DNA of 64,000 bases, taken from NCBI GenBank assembly GCA_934167665.1, contig CAKPLN010000001.1:62001-126000 (forward strand). The letters are read 5' to 3'. Below are positions 37,010 through 45,074 of the stretch, one piece after another; position 1 is the first letter of the stretch; every line of letters starts with the position of its first letter. This DNA comes from an uncultured Bacilli bacterium (GTDB taxonomy: Bacteria; Bacillota_I; Bacilli_A; RF39; UBA660). The notes below the pieces were generated by a model. The model was not told where the DNA came from. It made no database searches and saw only the letters and a program-made list of their open reading frames with translations. The position numbers and the translations under genes were made by a program.

Positions 37010-38764
37010 ATGGAAATAAAAAAAGTACGGGAAGAATTAAGAAAAGGAAAAACAATTTATGATATGAACTTAAAAGTTGCCTATTATGGTCGTGTTTCAA
37101 CAGATAAAGATGATCAGTTAAATTCATTAGAAAATCAACAAAATTATTTTGAAGATATGATAAAAGAAAATTCTAATTGGATTTTTACTCGTGGATATAT
37201 TGATGAGGGAATCAGTGGAACAGCTGTTAAAAATCGTGATTCTTTCTTAAAAATGATTGAAGATGCAACTTTAGGAAAGATTGATTTAATATTAACAAAA
37301 GAAATTTCTAGATTTTCTAGAAATACAGTGGATAGTATTAAATATACAGAATATTTATTGAAACAAGGTGTTATAGTATATTTTTTATCTGATAATCTAA
37401 ATACAATTCAAGAAGATTCTGAATTTAGGCTTACTATCATGTCTAGTATGGCACAAGATGAAGTTCGTAAATTATCAGAAAGAGTTAAATTTGGAATTAA
37501 TAGAATGATTAAAGATAGAAAATTAATTGGTGGTAATTTAACAGGATATTATAAGAAAAACGGAATATATGAAATTAATCAAAATGAAGCTCCAATCATA
37601 AAGTATCTATTTACTACTTATGCTAGTGGTAGTCTTGGCTTAAAAAAAATAGGCGAAGAGTTAGCACAAATGGGATATTTTAATTCCAAAGGAAAAACAT
37701 ATTCTCAAACAGCACTTGCCAAAATGCTTTCTAATCCTAGATATAAAGGGTTTTATACGGCTAAACTTACTGAGGTTGAAGATTATAAAACTCATAAAAA
37801 GAAAAAAATACCTAAAGAAGAACAAATTATAGAAAAAGATGATAGAATTCCAGCTATTATATCAGAAGAACTTTGGAATAAAGCTAATGCTTTGCATGAA
37901 AGAAGAAAAAAATTACCATCTAGGCATGTACTTAATTCTGAAGAACATATAAAAAAATATAAGTACTCGGCTAAATTATATTGTAAAGATTGTAATAGTA
38001 TATTTATTCGTAATGGTGGATCAAATCGTGTTTTAAATCCAACATGGGCTTGTAAAACTTATAAAACCGAGGGAGTGTCAAAATGTGCCTCTCCAATTAT
38101 AAAGGAAAGTTATCTTGATAAAATATTTGTTGATTTATTTAGTGATTTCATTAAATATAAAAAGGATTATTTAGGACAAGTTTTATCAGAATATAAAAAT
38201 ATTGTTAAAAATTTTACTGATGAATTAGATATAGAAGAAATAAAAAGAAAGATAGGACAAATTGATAAACAAAAAGATAAATTGTTAGATTTAAGTTTAA
38301 AAGGTATGCTTGATGACTTTGAATTTAAAAAACGAAATGATAAGTTTAATGCAGAATTATTTAATTTACAAAAACAAATAGACAGCGTAGAAAGTCAAAA
38401 CTTAGAGGAAGAAGAAATGCATAAAAAATTGAATGATATTGAATCTTGCTTAAGGGCAAAACTAGATATCAAAGAAAACTTACCTTATTTGGTAAATTTA
38501 TTAGTTGATAAAGTTATAGTTGAAAAAGTAAATGGTGATAGAAAGCATATAAAATTAACTATTTACTTTGATTTTAATATACCAGATATTGATATAGATT
38601 TAGATATGAATATTAAAAACGAACTTAAGTCTAGAACGTTACAAACACTTGCTTGTAGAAGACAAACTCCTGTCTTAAAGTGTTCGTGTATTGACACAAA
38701 GCAATCCAGGCTTTGTCAAGCTAGGTCAGCTACTAGGAAAAGAACGTTTATTCAGCTACATTGA
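37010..38764 (+). CDS. Large serine recombinase of element 2
   Basis: The 584-residue integrase has a resolvase domain with catalytic Ser30 (YYGRVSTD) and SRFSRN near residue 103, and a recombinase domain (about 175-305). A complete zinc ribbon (LYCKDC, WACKTY, SKCASP) and a C-terminal coiled coil follow. The last 19 residues are read from the PBP gene, because the frame passes through attR at 38703. In the excised circle the frame would instead continue into 19490-19732, giving 645 residues. Its N-terminus closely resembles that of recombinase 1. Confidence 0.92.
   Translation: MEIKKVREELRKGKTIYDMNLKVAYYGRVSTDKDDQLNSLENQQNYFEDMIKENSNWIFTRGYIDEGISGTAVKNRDSFLKMIEDATLGKIDLILTKEISRFSRNTVDSIKYTEYLLKQGVIVYFLSDNLNTIQEDSEFRLTIMSSMAQDEVRKLSERVKFGINRMIKDRKLIGGNLTGYYKKNGIYEINQNEAPIIKYLFTTYASGSLGLKKIGEELAQMGYFNSKGKTYSQTALAKMLSNPRYKGFYTAKLTEVEDYKTHKKKKIPKEEQIIEKDDRIPAIISEELWNKANALHERRKKLPSRHVLNSEEHIKKYKYSAKLYCKDCNSIFIRNGGSNRVLNPTWACKTYKTEGVSKCASPIIKESYLDKIFVDLFSDFIKYKKDYLGQVLSEYKNIVKNFTDELDIEEIKRKIGQIDKQKDKLLDLSLKGMLDDFEFKKRNDKFNAELFNLQKQIDSVESQNLEEEEMHKKLNDIESCLRAKLDIKENLPYLVNLLVDKVIVEKVNGDRKHIKLTIYFDFNIPDIDIDLDMNIKNELKSRTLQTLACRRQTPVLKCSCIDTKQSRLCQARSATRKRTFIQLH
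38674..38706. other. attR of element 2
   Basis: The right inverted arm (complement begins CTTTGTGTCAATACACGAAC) abuts core AATC, after which the PBP frame resumes at P-G-F-V. The whole site lies inside the recombinase reading frame. Confidence 0.75.
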
Positions 38765-39563
38765 AAAGTTTGGCTTTGGTTCTAAGACAGGTGTTGATTT
38801 AAATGGAGAATCAACTGGTATTATGTTCAACTTAGATAAAGTAGGTAATGTTGAACTATCAACAACTGCTTTTGGACAGGGAATAAGTGTTACACCTATC
38901 CAACAAGTAACTGCTGTATCAGCAGTTGTAAATGGTGGCTACCTATACCAACCATATATAGTAAAAAGTATATCTGAAAAAGAAACTAATACTATAATTG
39001 AAGAAAAAAGTAAAACATTAGTAAGAAAAGTAATAAGTGGTGAAACTTCTGCTATTATGCGTCATGCTCTAGAAAGCGTTGTTGCAAAAGGTGGTGGAAA
39101 GTCGGCTTATATTGACGGTTATAGAATTGGTGGTAAAACAGGAACAGCCCAAAAAGTAGAAAATGGTAGATACTTAGTAGGTAATTATATAATGTCCTTT
39201 ATGGCCGTAGTACCCTCAAACAATCCTGAAGCTGTTTTATATTTAGCTATTGATAATCCTAAAAATACAGCCTTACTTTCAAGTTATACTACAACGCCTA
39301 TTGCTAGAAGAATCCTTTTAGATATAATTGATGCTCTAGGCATCGAAAAACAAGAAGGAGGGCTTGAAAAAGACCTAGAATGGACTGATAAAATAATGTA
39401 TGAAGTTCCAAACGTTGTTGGTATGTCTGTAAAAGAAGCTAAGAAACTTTTAATGAATTTTAATATAGAATATACAGGAACAGGAGAAACTGTTGCCTCT
39501 CAGTCTCCAGAACCTAAAGAAAAACTAGAAGATCGAGGCACCGTGCGCTTACTTCTTGAATAA
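38691..39563 (+). CDS. spoVD: SpoVD-like class B PBP, C-terminal piece (interrupted gene, part 3 of 3)
   Basis: Native sequence starts at 38706 (PGFVKLGQ, directly after the SxN Asn) and gives 285 residues. It carries the rest of the transpeptidase domain with the KTG motif (GGKTGTAQK) and one C-terminal PASTA domain (YEVPNVVGMSVKEAKKLL). The first five codons of the open frame (from TTG 38691) are element or core DNA and have no ribosome binding site, so this piece is unlikely to be translated alone. One PASTA domain and the position before mraY match SpoVD. Confidence 0.87.
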   Translation: MTQSNPGFVKLGQLLGKERLFSYIEKFGFGSKTGVDLNGESTGIMFNLDKVGNVELSTTAFGQGISVTPIQQVTAVSAVVNGGYLYQPYIVKSISEKETNTIIEEKSKTLVRKVISGETSAIMRHALESVVAKGGGKSAYIDGYRIGGKTGTAQKVENGRYLVGNYIMSFMAVVPSNNPEAVLYLAIDNPKNTALLSSYTTTPIARRILLDIIDALGIEKQEGGLEKDLEWTDKIMYEVPNVVGMSVKEAKKLLMNFNIEYTGTGETVASQSPEPKEKLEDRGTVRLLLE

Positions 39564-39593
39564 AAATGTGATAAAATTAAAAACGGTGATAAT

Positions 39594-40802
39594 ATGACTA
39601 AATCAACTACTAAAACATCTAATAAAAAACGCAAAATTACCCTAACAAAACACCAGTATCAAAACTTACTTAATTATCAAACGGAAGAGTTAACAAAACA
39701 AGAAGAAAAAAGGTTTAAGAAAAAACAAATAATATCTTTTATAACTATATTACCCCTCACTATAATAGGAACCTTCATCAAAGAAATTATAGCTCCACCT
39801 TCCAAAAACACTTCTCCAAAAGATCAAAAAAATCCATCAAATGAGCAGGAAGAAGCTCTACCTAAAGAAGTTGATTATAGAATAATATCTAACTATGAAG
39901 AAAAATTAAAAAGTCAGGAAAAAGAATTAATAAGTATTAACCAAGATGAAGAAACTATCTCTAAAAAAGATCTAGAAAATACTTTAGATAAACTAGCAAC
40001 AATTATTGATAAACTAGACTATTTAAAAAAGTTATTAGCAATATCTAATTTAAATGACCTAGACCAAGAATACTTAGAGACATTAGTAGATAAGTATTTA
40101 CAAGAATTAAAAAAAGATCAAAATAGCAACTCTTTATATACAACTCTTGATACTGTAATAGTTAAACTAGACCAAAAAATAGATGCCTTAAAAGAAGAAA
40201 CAAAAGAGAAAAGTATTTCTCCCTCTATAGAAGATGATGCCTCCCTAGATCAATTTAACCACGAATTAAAAAAGTATGAAGAACTTCAACAAAATATAGA
40301 AGTATCCCTTGCCAGTAAAATACCTTTATCAAATAAAATGTCCCCAACAAATCAAATAAGTTTTTTTGAAAACAAAACCAAAGCTTTATTAGTTCTTATA
40401 ACTCCCAGAATCTTCCATCACACTCCATCTAGTGGTATAAAAATGTCTCTTGCTACTTTAGGCTTAATTAGATTGATTAGAAAAAGTCTAATACCAAATA
40501 CTAAAACTTCATCTTTAGTTCAAGACTATTCTAAAGAAATTACCTCTAATATCAACACATTAGACAATTCTCTTAACATACTATCTAAATCAAAAGAAGA
40601 ATTAGAAAACTTATTAATAGATTTAAAAAGTAATTATCAAACTTCTTTTGGTAAAATAAAAGAGTTAGACGATTTATATCATAACTTAGAAAATCTCTTA
40701 ATATTATTAGATGAGAAAAGAAAAGTTTTAGAAGAAGCTAAATTAGAGCAAGAAAAGGATTTAGAAGAGAATAAAGAAAAAGTTATGACTCTTGATTATT
40801 AG
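39594..40802 (+). CDS. Coiled-coil membrane protein, unknown function
   Basis: The 402-residue protein has a basic N-terminal region and one hydrophobic segment (about 48-66). Long acidic coiled coils (about 90-250 and 325-400) flank a second moderately hydrophobic patch (about 270-300). It lies between the spoVD-like gene and mraY, where Bacillus has murE. It has no Mur ligase motifs. It would be cotranscribed with the PBP gene when that gene is intact (30-base gap). Confidence 0.6.
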   Translation: MTKSTTKTSNKKRKITLTKHQYQNLLNYQTEELTKQEEKRFKKKQIISFITILPLTIIGTFIKEIIAPPSKNTSPKDQKNPSNEQEEALPKEVDYRIISNYEEKLKSQEKELISINQDEETISKKDLENTLDKLATIIDKLDYLKKLLAISNLNDLDQEYLETLVDKYLQELKKDQNSNSLYTTLDTVIVKLDQKIDALKEETKEKSISPSIEDDASLDQFNHELKKYEELQQNIEVSLASKIPLSNKMSPTNQISFFENKTKALLVLITPRIFHHTPSSGIKMSLATLGLIRLIRKSLIPNTKTSSLVQDYSKEITSNINTLDNSLNILSKSKEELENLLIDLKSNYQTSFGKIKELDDLYHNLENLLILLDEKRKVLEEAKLEQEKDLEENKEKVMTLDY

Positions 40803-40901
40803 TTTTTTAACCTCTGTAAAGTTTTGTCTAAATTTAGCTATTTTTTCATAATAATAAATTAAGTATGATATAATGTTACAAGAGAAATGGAGTGACAAAG
40901 A

Positions 40902-41882
40902 ATGTTACTATTAACGAAAGCAATTTTCGCTATTATGATTGGTTTCCTATTATCCGTTACTTTGGGTTTGATAGCAATACCTCTTTTGAGAAGAATGCAT
41001 GTAGGGCAGAAAATAAGTATATTTGTTGGTGAGGCTCATAGAAAAAAGGAAGGAACTCCAACTTTTGGAGGCTTAATATTTATCTTAGCTACTTTTTTAG
41101 CAACGCTAGCCTTAATTATAACTGATAAAATTCCATACACTTCTAATTTGGGGATTGTCCTACTAGTATTTTTAGGTTATGCCTGTATCGGTTTTTTAGA
41201 TGATTTTTTATCTATAAAAAAGGGTAATAATGAAGGCCTAACTACTTATCAAAAATTATTTATGCAAGTGTTAATCGCCATAGGTTTCTTCTATATTTAC
41301 ATGCGTAGTGGTGGTCAAACGGCTCTTGTTGTTGGAACACTTCATATTGATTTAGAGATGGGCTGGCTATATGGTTTATTTATTCTCTTTGTTTTAGTAG
41401 GTGCTAGTAACGCGGTTAATTTATCAGATGGACTAGATGGTCTAGCTGGAGGTCTATCAGCCATTGCTTTTATAGCTTTTAGTTTAATATCTTTAATGGT
41501 TGGCTTTGAAGATATCGGTATATTTAGTTTAATACTTGTTGGAAGTCTTTTAGGCTTTCTTATATATAATACTCATCCAGCTAAGGTATTTATGGGAGAT
41601 ACTGGTTCCTTAGCCTTAGGTGCTGCAATGGGAGCTATTGGTATATTAACTCATAGAGAATTAACACTCTTAGTAGTTGCTGGAATCTTTGTTATTGAAA
41701 CACTAAGTGTTATTATTCAAACCTTTTGGGTTCAAGTATTTCATAAGCGATTATTCCTTATGACTCCTATCCATCATCACTTTGAAAAATTAGGTTGGCA
41801 AGAAACAGATATTGTTAAACTCTTCTGGGTATGTGGCTTAATTTTATCTATGGCTGGGATTATCTTTGGAGTTTGGTTATAA
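40902..41882 (+). CDS. mraY: Phospho-N-acetylmuramoyl-pentapeptide-transferase MraY
   Basis: MraY makes lipid I from UDP-MurNAc-pentapeptide and undecaprenyl phosphate at the inner face of the membrane. The 326-residue polytopic protein carries the GTPTFGG entry motif, NLSDGLDGLAGG, KVFMGDTGSLALG and the PIHHHFEKLGW loop. TATAAT at 40869-40874 and GGAGTGAC precede the ATG. The usual next gene murD is not here; a terminator split by an IS follows instead. Confidence 0.97.
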   Translation: MLLLTKAIFAIMIGFLLSVTLGLIAIPLLRRMHVGQKISIFVGEAHRKKEGTPTFGGLIFILATFLATLALIITDKIPYTSNLGIVLLVFLGYACIGFLDDFLSIKKGNNEGLTTYQKLFMQVLIAIGFFYIYMRSGGQTALVVGTLHIDLEMGWLYGLFILFVLVGASNAVNLSDGLDGLAGGLSAIAFIAFSLISLMVGFEDIGIFSLILVGSLLGFLIYNTHPAKVFMGDTGSLALGAAMGAIGILTHRELTLLVVAGIFVIETLSVIIQTFWVQVFHKRLFLMTPIHHHFEKLGWQETDIVKLFWVCGLILSMAGIIFGVWL

Positions 41883-41982
41883 AGGACAATTAATCGCAGT
41901 AAAAAGAGTAAAAATAATTAAATAATAAAAAGTAGATAAAATTGAACTGAACCCCAAAAGTTGGACATTTTATTAATAGTTT

Positions 41983-42792
41983 CTAATTAGAGGATTGTAA
42001 CCTATAATTCACAGGCGACAGTCCTTTTAATTTTACTTTAATTCTATCATAATTGTAGTAATTAATATAGTCATCTATCGCTAAGATTAATTCATCTATA
42101 TTTTTATATTTTTCTTCTTGATCGTAAAACATTTCTGTTTTAAGTAATCCAAAAAAATTTTCCATCATCCCATTATCCATACTATTTCCTTTTCTTGACA
42201 TACTTTGTTTTATACCTTTATTCTTTAATCTTTGGTGATATGATTGATGTTGGTATTGCCATCCTTGATCTGAATGAAATATTAATCCTTCTAGATTTTT
42301 ACCATCAAATGCTTTATTAAGCATATCATTTATCTGCTCTAGATTTGGTGATTTAGAAGTGTTATATGATATTACTTCACCGTTAAATCCATCTAATATT
42401 GGTGATAAATAACATTTTTCTCCTCGAAGATTAAATTCAGTTACATCAGTATACCATTTTTGATTAGGCTTTTCTGCATTAAAATCTCTCTCGATTAAAT
42501 TATCAGCAATTTTACCTATGGTTCCTTTATAAGATGAATATTTTCTTTTATTTCTTTTTAGTGGTTTTAAACCTAATTTAACCATTATTCTATAAACTTT
42601 TTTATGATTAACATTATAACCATGATTTCTTAGTTCTAATGTAATTCTACGATAACCATATCTTTCTTTATTATTAATAAATATTTCTTTTATTTTATCT
42701 ATTATTTCTTTATTTTTATCATCTTTATCTATTTTAGATAATGTATAATAATATACTGATTTAGCTAAACCAGATACTTGTAGAAGAATCAT
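41983..42792 (-). CDS. IS3-family transposase OrfB (DDE catalytic part)
   Basis: The 269 residues from the first ATG carry an HTH_21-type segment (NKERYGYRRITLELR) and the rve integrase core: D in WYTDVTEF, D in FHSDQGWQY, and E in DNGMMENFFG. The reading frame is open upstream in the -1 phase of OrfA and meets it at a GAAAAAG slippery stretch. The active protein is therefore probably an OrfA-OrfB fusion made by -1 frameshifting, as in IS150. Confidence 0.92.
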   Translation of the reverse strand: MILLQVSGLAKSVYYYTLSKIDKDDKNKEIIDKIKEIFINNKERYGYRRITLELRNHGYNVNHKKVYRIMVKLGLKPLKRNKRKYSSYKGTIGKIADNLIERDFNAEKPNQKWYTDVTEFNLRGEKCYLSPILDGFNGEVISYNTSKSPNLEQINDMLNKAFDGKNLEGLIFHSDQGWQYQHQSYHQRLKNKGIKQSMSRKGNSMDNGMMENFFGLLKTEMFYDQEEKYKNIDELILAIDDYINYYNYDRIKVKLKGLSPVNYRLQSSN

Positions 42793-42827
42793 TAATGGAT
42801 ATATTAGCCGAAGTTCACTTACAACAT

Positions 42828-43334
42828 TTACTTTTTCTTCTGTTGTTGATTCTTCCTTGCTTGAACAACGGCTCTCAATTTTTTTGAGTATTCTAACTCC
42901 GCTTTTAAGTATATGTTTTCTTTTTTTAATCTTTCATTTTCTTCTTCTATAGTTTCATTTTTCTTTGGTTTAAATTCTTTTTTCATAGTCGGACGACCTC
43001 GCTTTCGTTCAACTATATTATAACAATTTTCTTTATAATTTTTGATCCAATTATCTAACATCCCCTTACCTAATAAGCCAATATCTAATGCCACAGCCCA
43101 TTTGGCTTCACCATTAATTAGAACTCTATTTATTGCTTCCTGTTTCTCGTACTTAGTATGAATTCTATTTTTACTTGTCCTTAAAATGTCTATTCCATGT
43201 TTATCTATTAATGCAATTAGATAATTGATTACACTTTTTCTTACTTTGTATTTATTTGATAAACTTCCTATCGACATTCCTTTCTTTTTATCAACATATA
43301 AATTTATTTTATCTTCATAAGTTAATTTTGACAT
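42828..43334 (-). CDS. IS3-family transposase OrfA (DNA-binding part)
   Basis: The 168-residue protein has two helix-turn-helix segments (SIGSLSNKYKVRKSVINYL and a second around 75-100). A leucine-zipper-like end follows (ENERLKKENIYLKAELEYSKKL), which mediates multimerisation in this family. It ends at the AAAAAG frameshift site that links to OrfB. Confidence 0.9.
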   Translation of the reverse strand: MSKLTYEDKINLYVDKKKGMSIGSLSNKYKVRKSVINYLIALIDKHGIDILRTSKNRIHTKYEKQEAINRVLINGEAKWAVALDIGLLGKGMLDNWIKNYKENCYNIVERKRGRPTMKKEFKPKKNETIEEENERLKKENIYLKAELEYSKKLRAVVQARKNQQQKKK

Positions 43335-43439
43335 ATAAAAACCTCGTTTCTCTTATGTCCAAGAAACGGGGTTCATATCAAATTTAATAGAAAAATATTT
43401 TATCTACTTTTTTCTTCTCAAAAATTATAGTTTTTATAA

Positions 43440-43610
43440 CACCGCAAAAAGACCAAACAATCTAGTTACACAAATTGTTTTCATTTTATAAGTTGTATAA
43501 TTTTGATTTCTAGTATCCGTTAAATTATCAAACATATCTAATAGTTTAGGAAGCTATTCATTACTAATACCACCTTTTATTCTTACATAGATTTTAGCAT
43601 AAACAGAAAA
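43440..43610 (-). pseudogene. Remnant of a transposase N-terminus
   Basis: On the minus strand the sequence reads AKIYVRIKGGISNE, a stop, then LPKLLDMFDNLTDTRNQNYT and KMKTICVTRLFGLFAV. It resembles the N-terminal region of a DDE transposase, in which a conserved short block begins with a Phe-Asp dipeptide and an Arg. It has an in-frame stop, lacks the rest of the gene and is surely dead. A hairpin (AAATAGACGGAT/ATCCGCCTATTT) follows at 43614-43636. The rest of 43381-43739 is AT-rich leader with TATAAT at 43706-43711. Confidence 0.45.
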
Positions 43611-43739
43611 GAAAAATAGACGGATATCCGCCTATTTATTGCGAAAAAATTTACTCTTTTTATCTCATTAATTGTCATTTCTTCGATATGTATTCAAAAA
43701 TATGATATAATAAAATAAACAATAGAAGGAGGAAAACAT

Positions 43740-45047
43740 ATGGCATATAAGAATGTAAAATATATAGAAGTAAATGAATATCTAAAATATTATTTATATG
43801 TTCCAGAAAATGTTAACCCCAATACGGAAATATTCTTTTATGCACAAGGAAGTGGAACAGAGGGGGGAAAACAATTTGTAACAGATTATTTAGAAAACAA
43901 TGGTAGTAATTCTATTGTTGTCGTACCAAGTATGTCTGGTGGATATAGTGCTCAAGATTGGGAAGAAAATTCTGTTAACATTGCTGAAACTCTTCAAAAA
44001 CAATATAATCTTAATAATAAAAATATAGTTAGTTCTGGCTGGAGTGGTGGTGGATGGGGGGCTTTTAAAACAACCATAGAAAATATTAAAAGAAACCCAG
44101 ATATAGAACCGCAAATATTATTTACGTTAGATGATGTTTCACCGACAATATTAAATGATAAAAACCATCCAACAGATAGTAGAGATGCCGTAATGAATAA
44201 TGGTGGTAGAGAAGCACTGGGAAAAAATGATACTGTAATTTTTATGTTTCAAGCAAATACTCAAGGAAAATATTATAGTGGAAAAGAAGCAGCAGCATTC
44301 GATTTCGCTCAAGCCGGTGCTAATGTTGTAAGAGTAAGAATAGAATCTTGTGGTGGACATGAAGGAATATTTCAAAATTTCTTTAAAAAAGGCTTAATTG
44401 AATATTCAAATAACTTAGCAGTATTACCAAATGAAAAATATATATATGAAACACCCGTTTATGACCAAACAACAGGAGAATATAAATGGACAAGAATAGA
44501 CTATGAAAATGTAAAAACAAAAGAAAATTTATATAAATACTTTGGAATAGAAAGTAAGCGAATTGATAAAAAAAATGAAACATTTTTTTCAAGATTATTT
44601 GGATTTTTAGGAGAAAAGACATTTATACTAAAAAGTTTTAACTCGAAAAATCATCAACTAAGTACCAATTTAAGTGAAGCCGAACAAGTATGTAATTATT
44701 TAAGAAATGATGTTTGTATACAGCTTGATGAAATGGTTAAAGCAGTTAATGATGCATATCAATCTGTTGCTGATTACGCATCATCATCTCCGTATCCTGT
44801 TGGGTTACCTGCTGGTTTCGACAAAACAGAAGCACTTCAAGCTTTAAAAAAAGCAACAGAAGTCTGTAACGAGTATGCTGACAAAGTCTATAATGTTTCA
44901 GATGTAATTAATAGTTATAGTAAAGGAGAATGGGCTTTATCAAGTGGAACGTTAACAAAATTAGACGATTTTATAGGATTTGTACTTACTCCTAATAATT
45001 CTTCTTCAGAAAAAGATAAAACTAATGATAGGTTTAAGTTTTTATAA
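43740..45047 (+). CDS. Alpha/beta-hydrolase-fold protein with helical C-terminal domain
   Basis: The 435-residue protein has no signal peptide. Residues 1-225 look like an alpha/beta hydrolase: a strand-rich start (EIFFYAQGSGTEGG), a nucleophile elbow GWSGGGWGAF (G-x-S-x-G) near 100, and a candidate catalytic His in CGGHEGIF. After a linker (about 230-310) comes an Ala-rich helical domain with paired cysteines (SEAEQVCNYLRNDVC, TEVCNEYADKVYN). The strong GAAGGAGG and its own -10 suggest good expression. The partner gene 27 bases downstream is small and helical. Substrate unknown. Confidence 0.6.
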   Translation: MAYKNVKYIEVNEYLKYYLYVPENVNPNTEIFFYAQGSGTEGGKQFVTDYLENNGSNSIVVVPSMSGGYSAQDWEENSVNIAETLQKQYNLNNKNIVSSGWSGGGWGAFKTTIENIKRNPDIEPQILFTLDDVSPTILNDKNHPTDSRDAVMNNGGREALGKNDTVIFMFQANTQGKYYSGKEAAAFDFAQAGANVVRVRIESCGGHEGIFQNFFKKGLIEYSNNLAVLPNEKYIYETPVYDQTTGEYKWTRIDYENVKTKENLYKYFGIESKRIDKKNETFFSRLFGFLGEKTFILKSFNSKNHQLSTNLSEAEQVCNYLRNDVCIQLDEMVKAVNDAYQSVADYASSSPYPVGLPAGFDKTEALQALKKATEVCNEYADKVYNVSDVINSYSKGEWALSSGTLTKLDDFIGFVLTPNNSSSEKDKTNDRFKFL

Positions 45048-45074
45048 ATTTATAAAAAATGGAGGAGATAAATT

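Larger units (their letters stand above)
19490..38704 (+). mobile_element. Integrative element 2 (about 19.2 kb) with serine recombinase and surface/defence cargo
   Basis: The element splits the PBP frame at the Asn codon of the SxN motif. A shared core AATC lies at 19488-19491 and 38703-38706. The inverted arms 19491-19519 and the complement of 38674-38701 match at 20 of the first 25 positions. The symmetry centre is again AA (19488-19489, 38703-38704). Joining across the core rebuilds SCNPGFVKLG in frame. Cargo, left to right: small ORF, sortase, two-component system, surface proteins, AbiEi-like regulator, RloA/RloB-type pair, IS remnant, TasA-like protein, small ORF, recombinase. Confidence 0.87.
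41943..43380 (-). mobile_element. IS3-family (IS150 group) insertion sequence
   Basis: The 1438-bp element has ends TGAACTGAACCCCAAAAGTT and (complement) TGATATGAACCCCGTTTCTT, both continuing TTGGACAT or GGACAT, and a 3-bp target duplication AAT. Two overlapping-phase ORFs encode OrfA and OrfB on the minus strand. Ends, ORFs and duplication are intact, so it may be active. Confidence 0.93.
41927..43412. terminator. Terminator hairpin split by an IS3 element
   Basis: AAAAAGTAGATAAAAT (41927-41942) and its exact 16-base complement (43397-43412) lie immediately outside the IS. With the IS and one copy of its target duplication removed they form a hairpin with a short AT loop and T-runs, a fitting bidirectional terminator after mraY. 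The IS landed in the loop. Confidence 0.7.

Noticed and set aside
12663..38704. A single 26-kb element inserted in the PBP gene
   Set aside because: The 168-bp middle piece of the PBP at 19323-19490 and two independent pairs of att arms show two insertions.
12663..38704. Prophage or conjugative element
   Set aside because: No capsid, terminase, tail, relaxase or type IV secretion genes are visible in either element.
43614..43636. Palindrome near the hydrolase operon as an operator
   Set aside because: It more simply looks like an old terminator hairpin next to a dead transposase fragment; no second copy was found.
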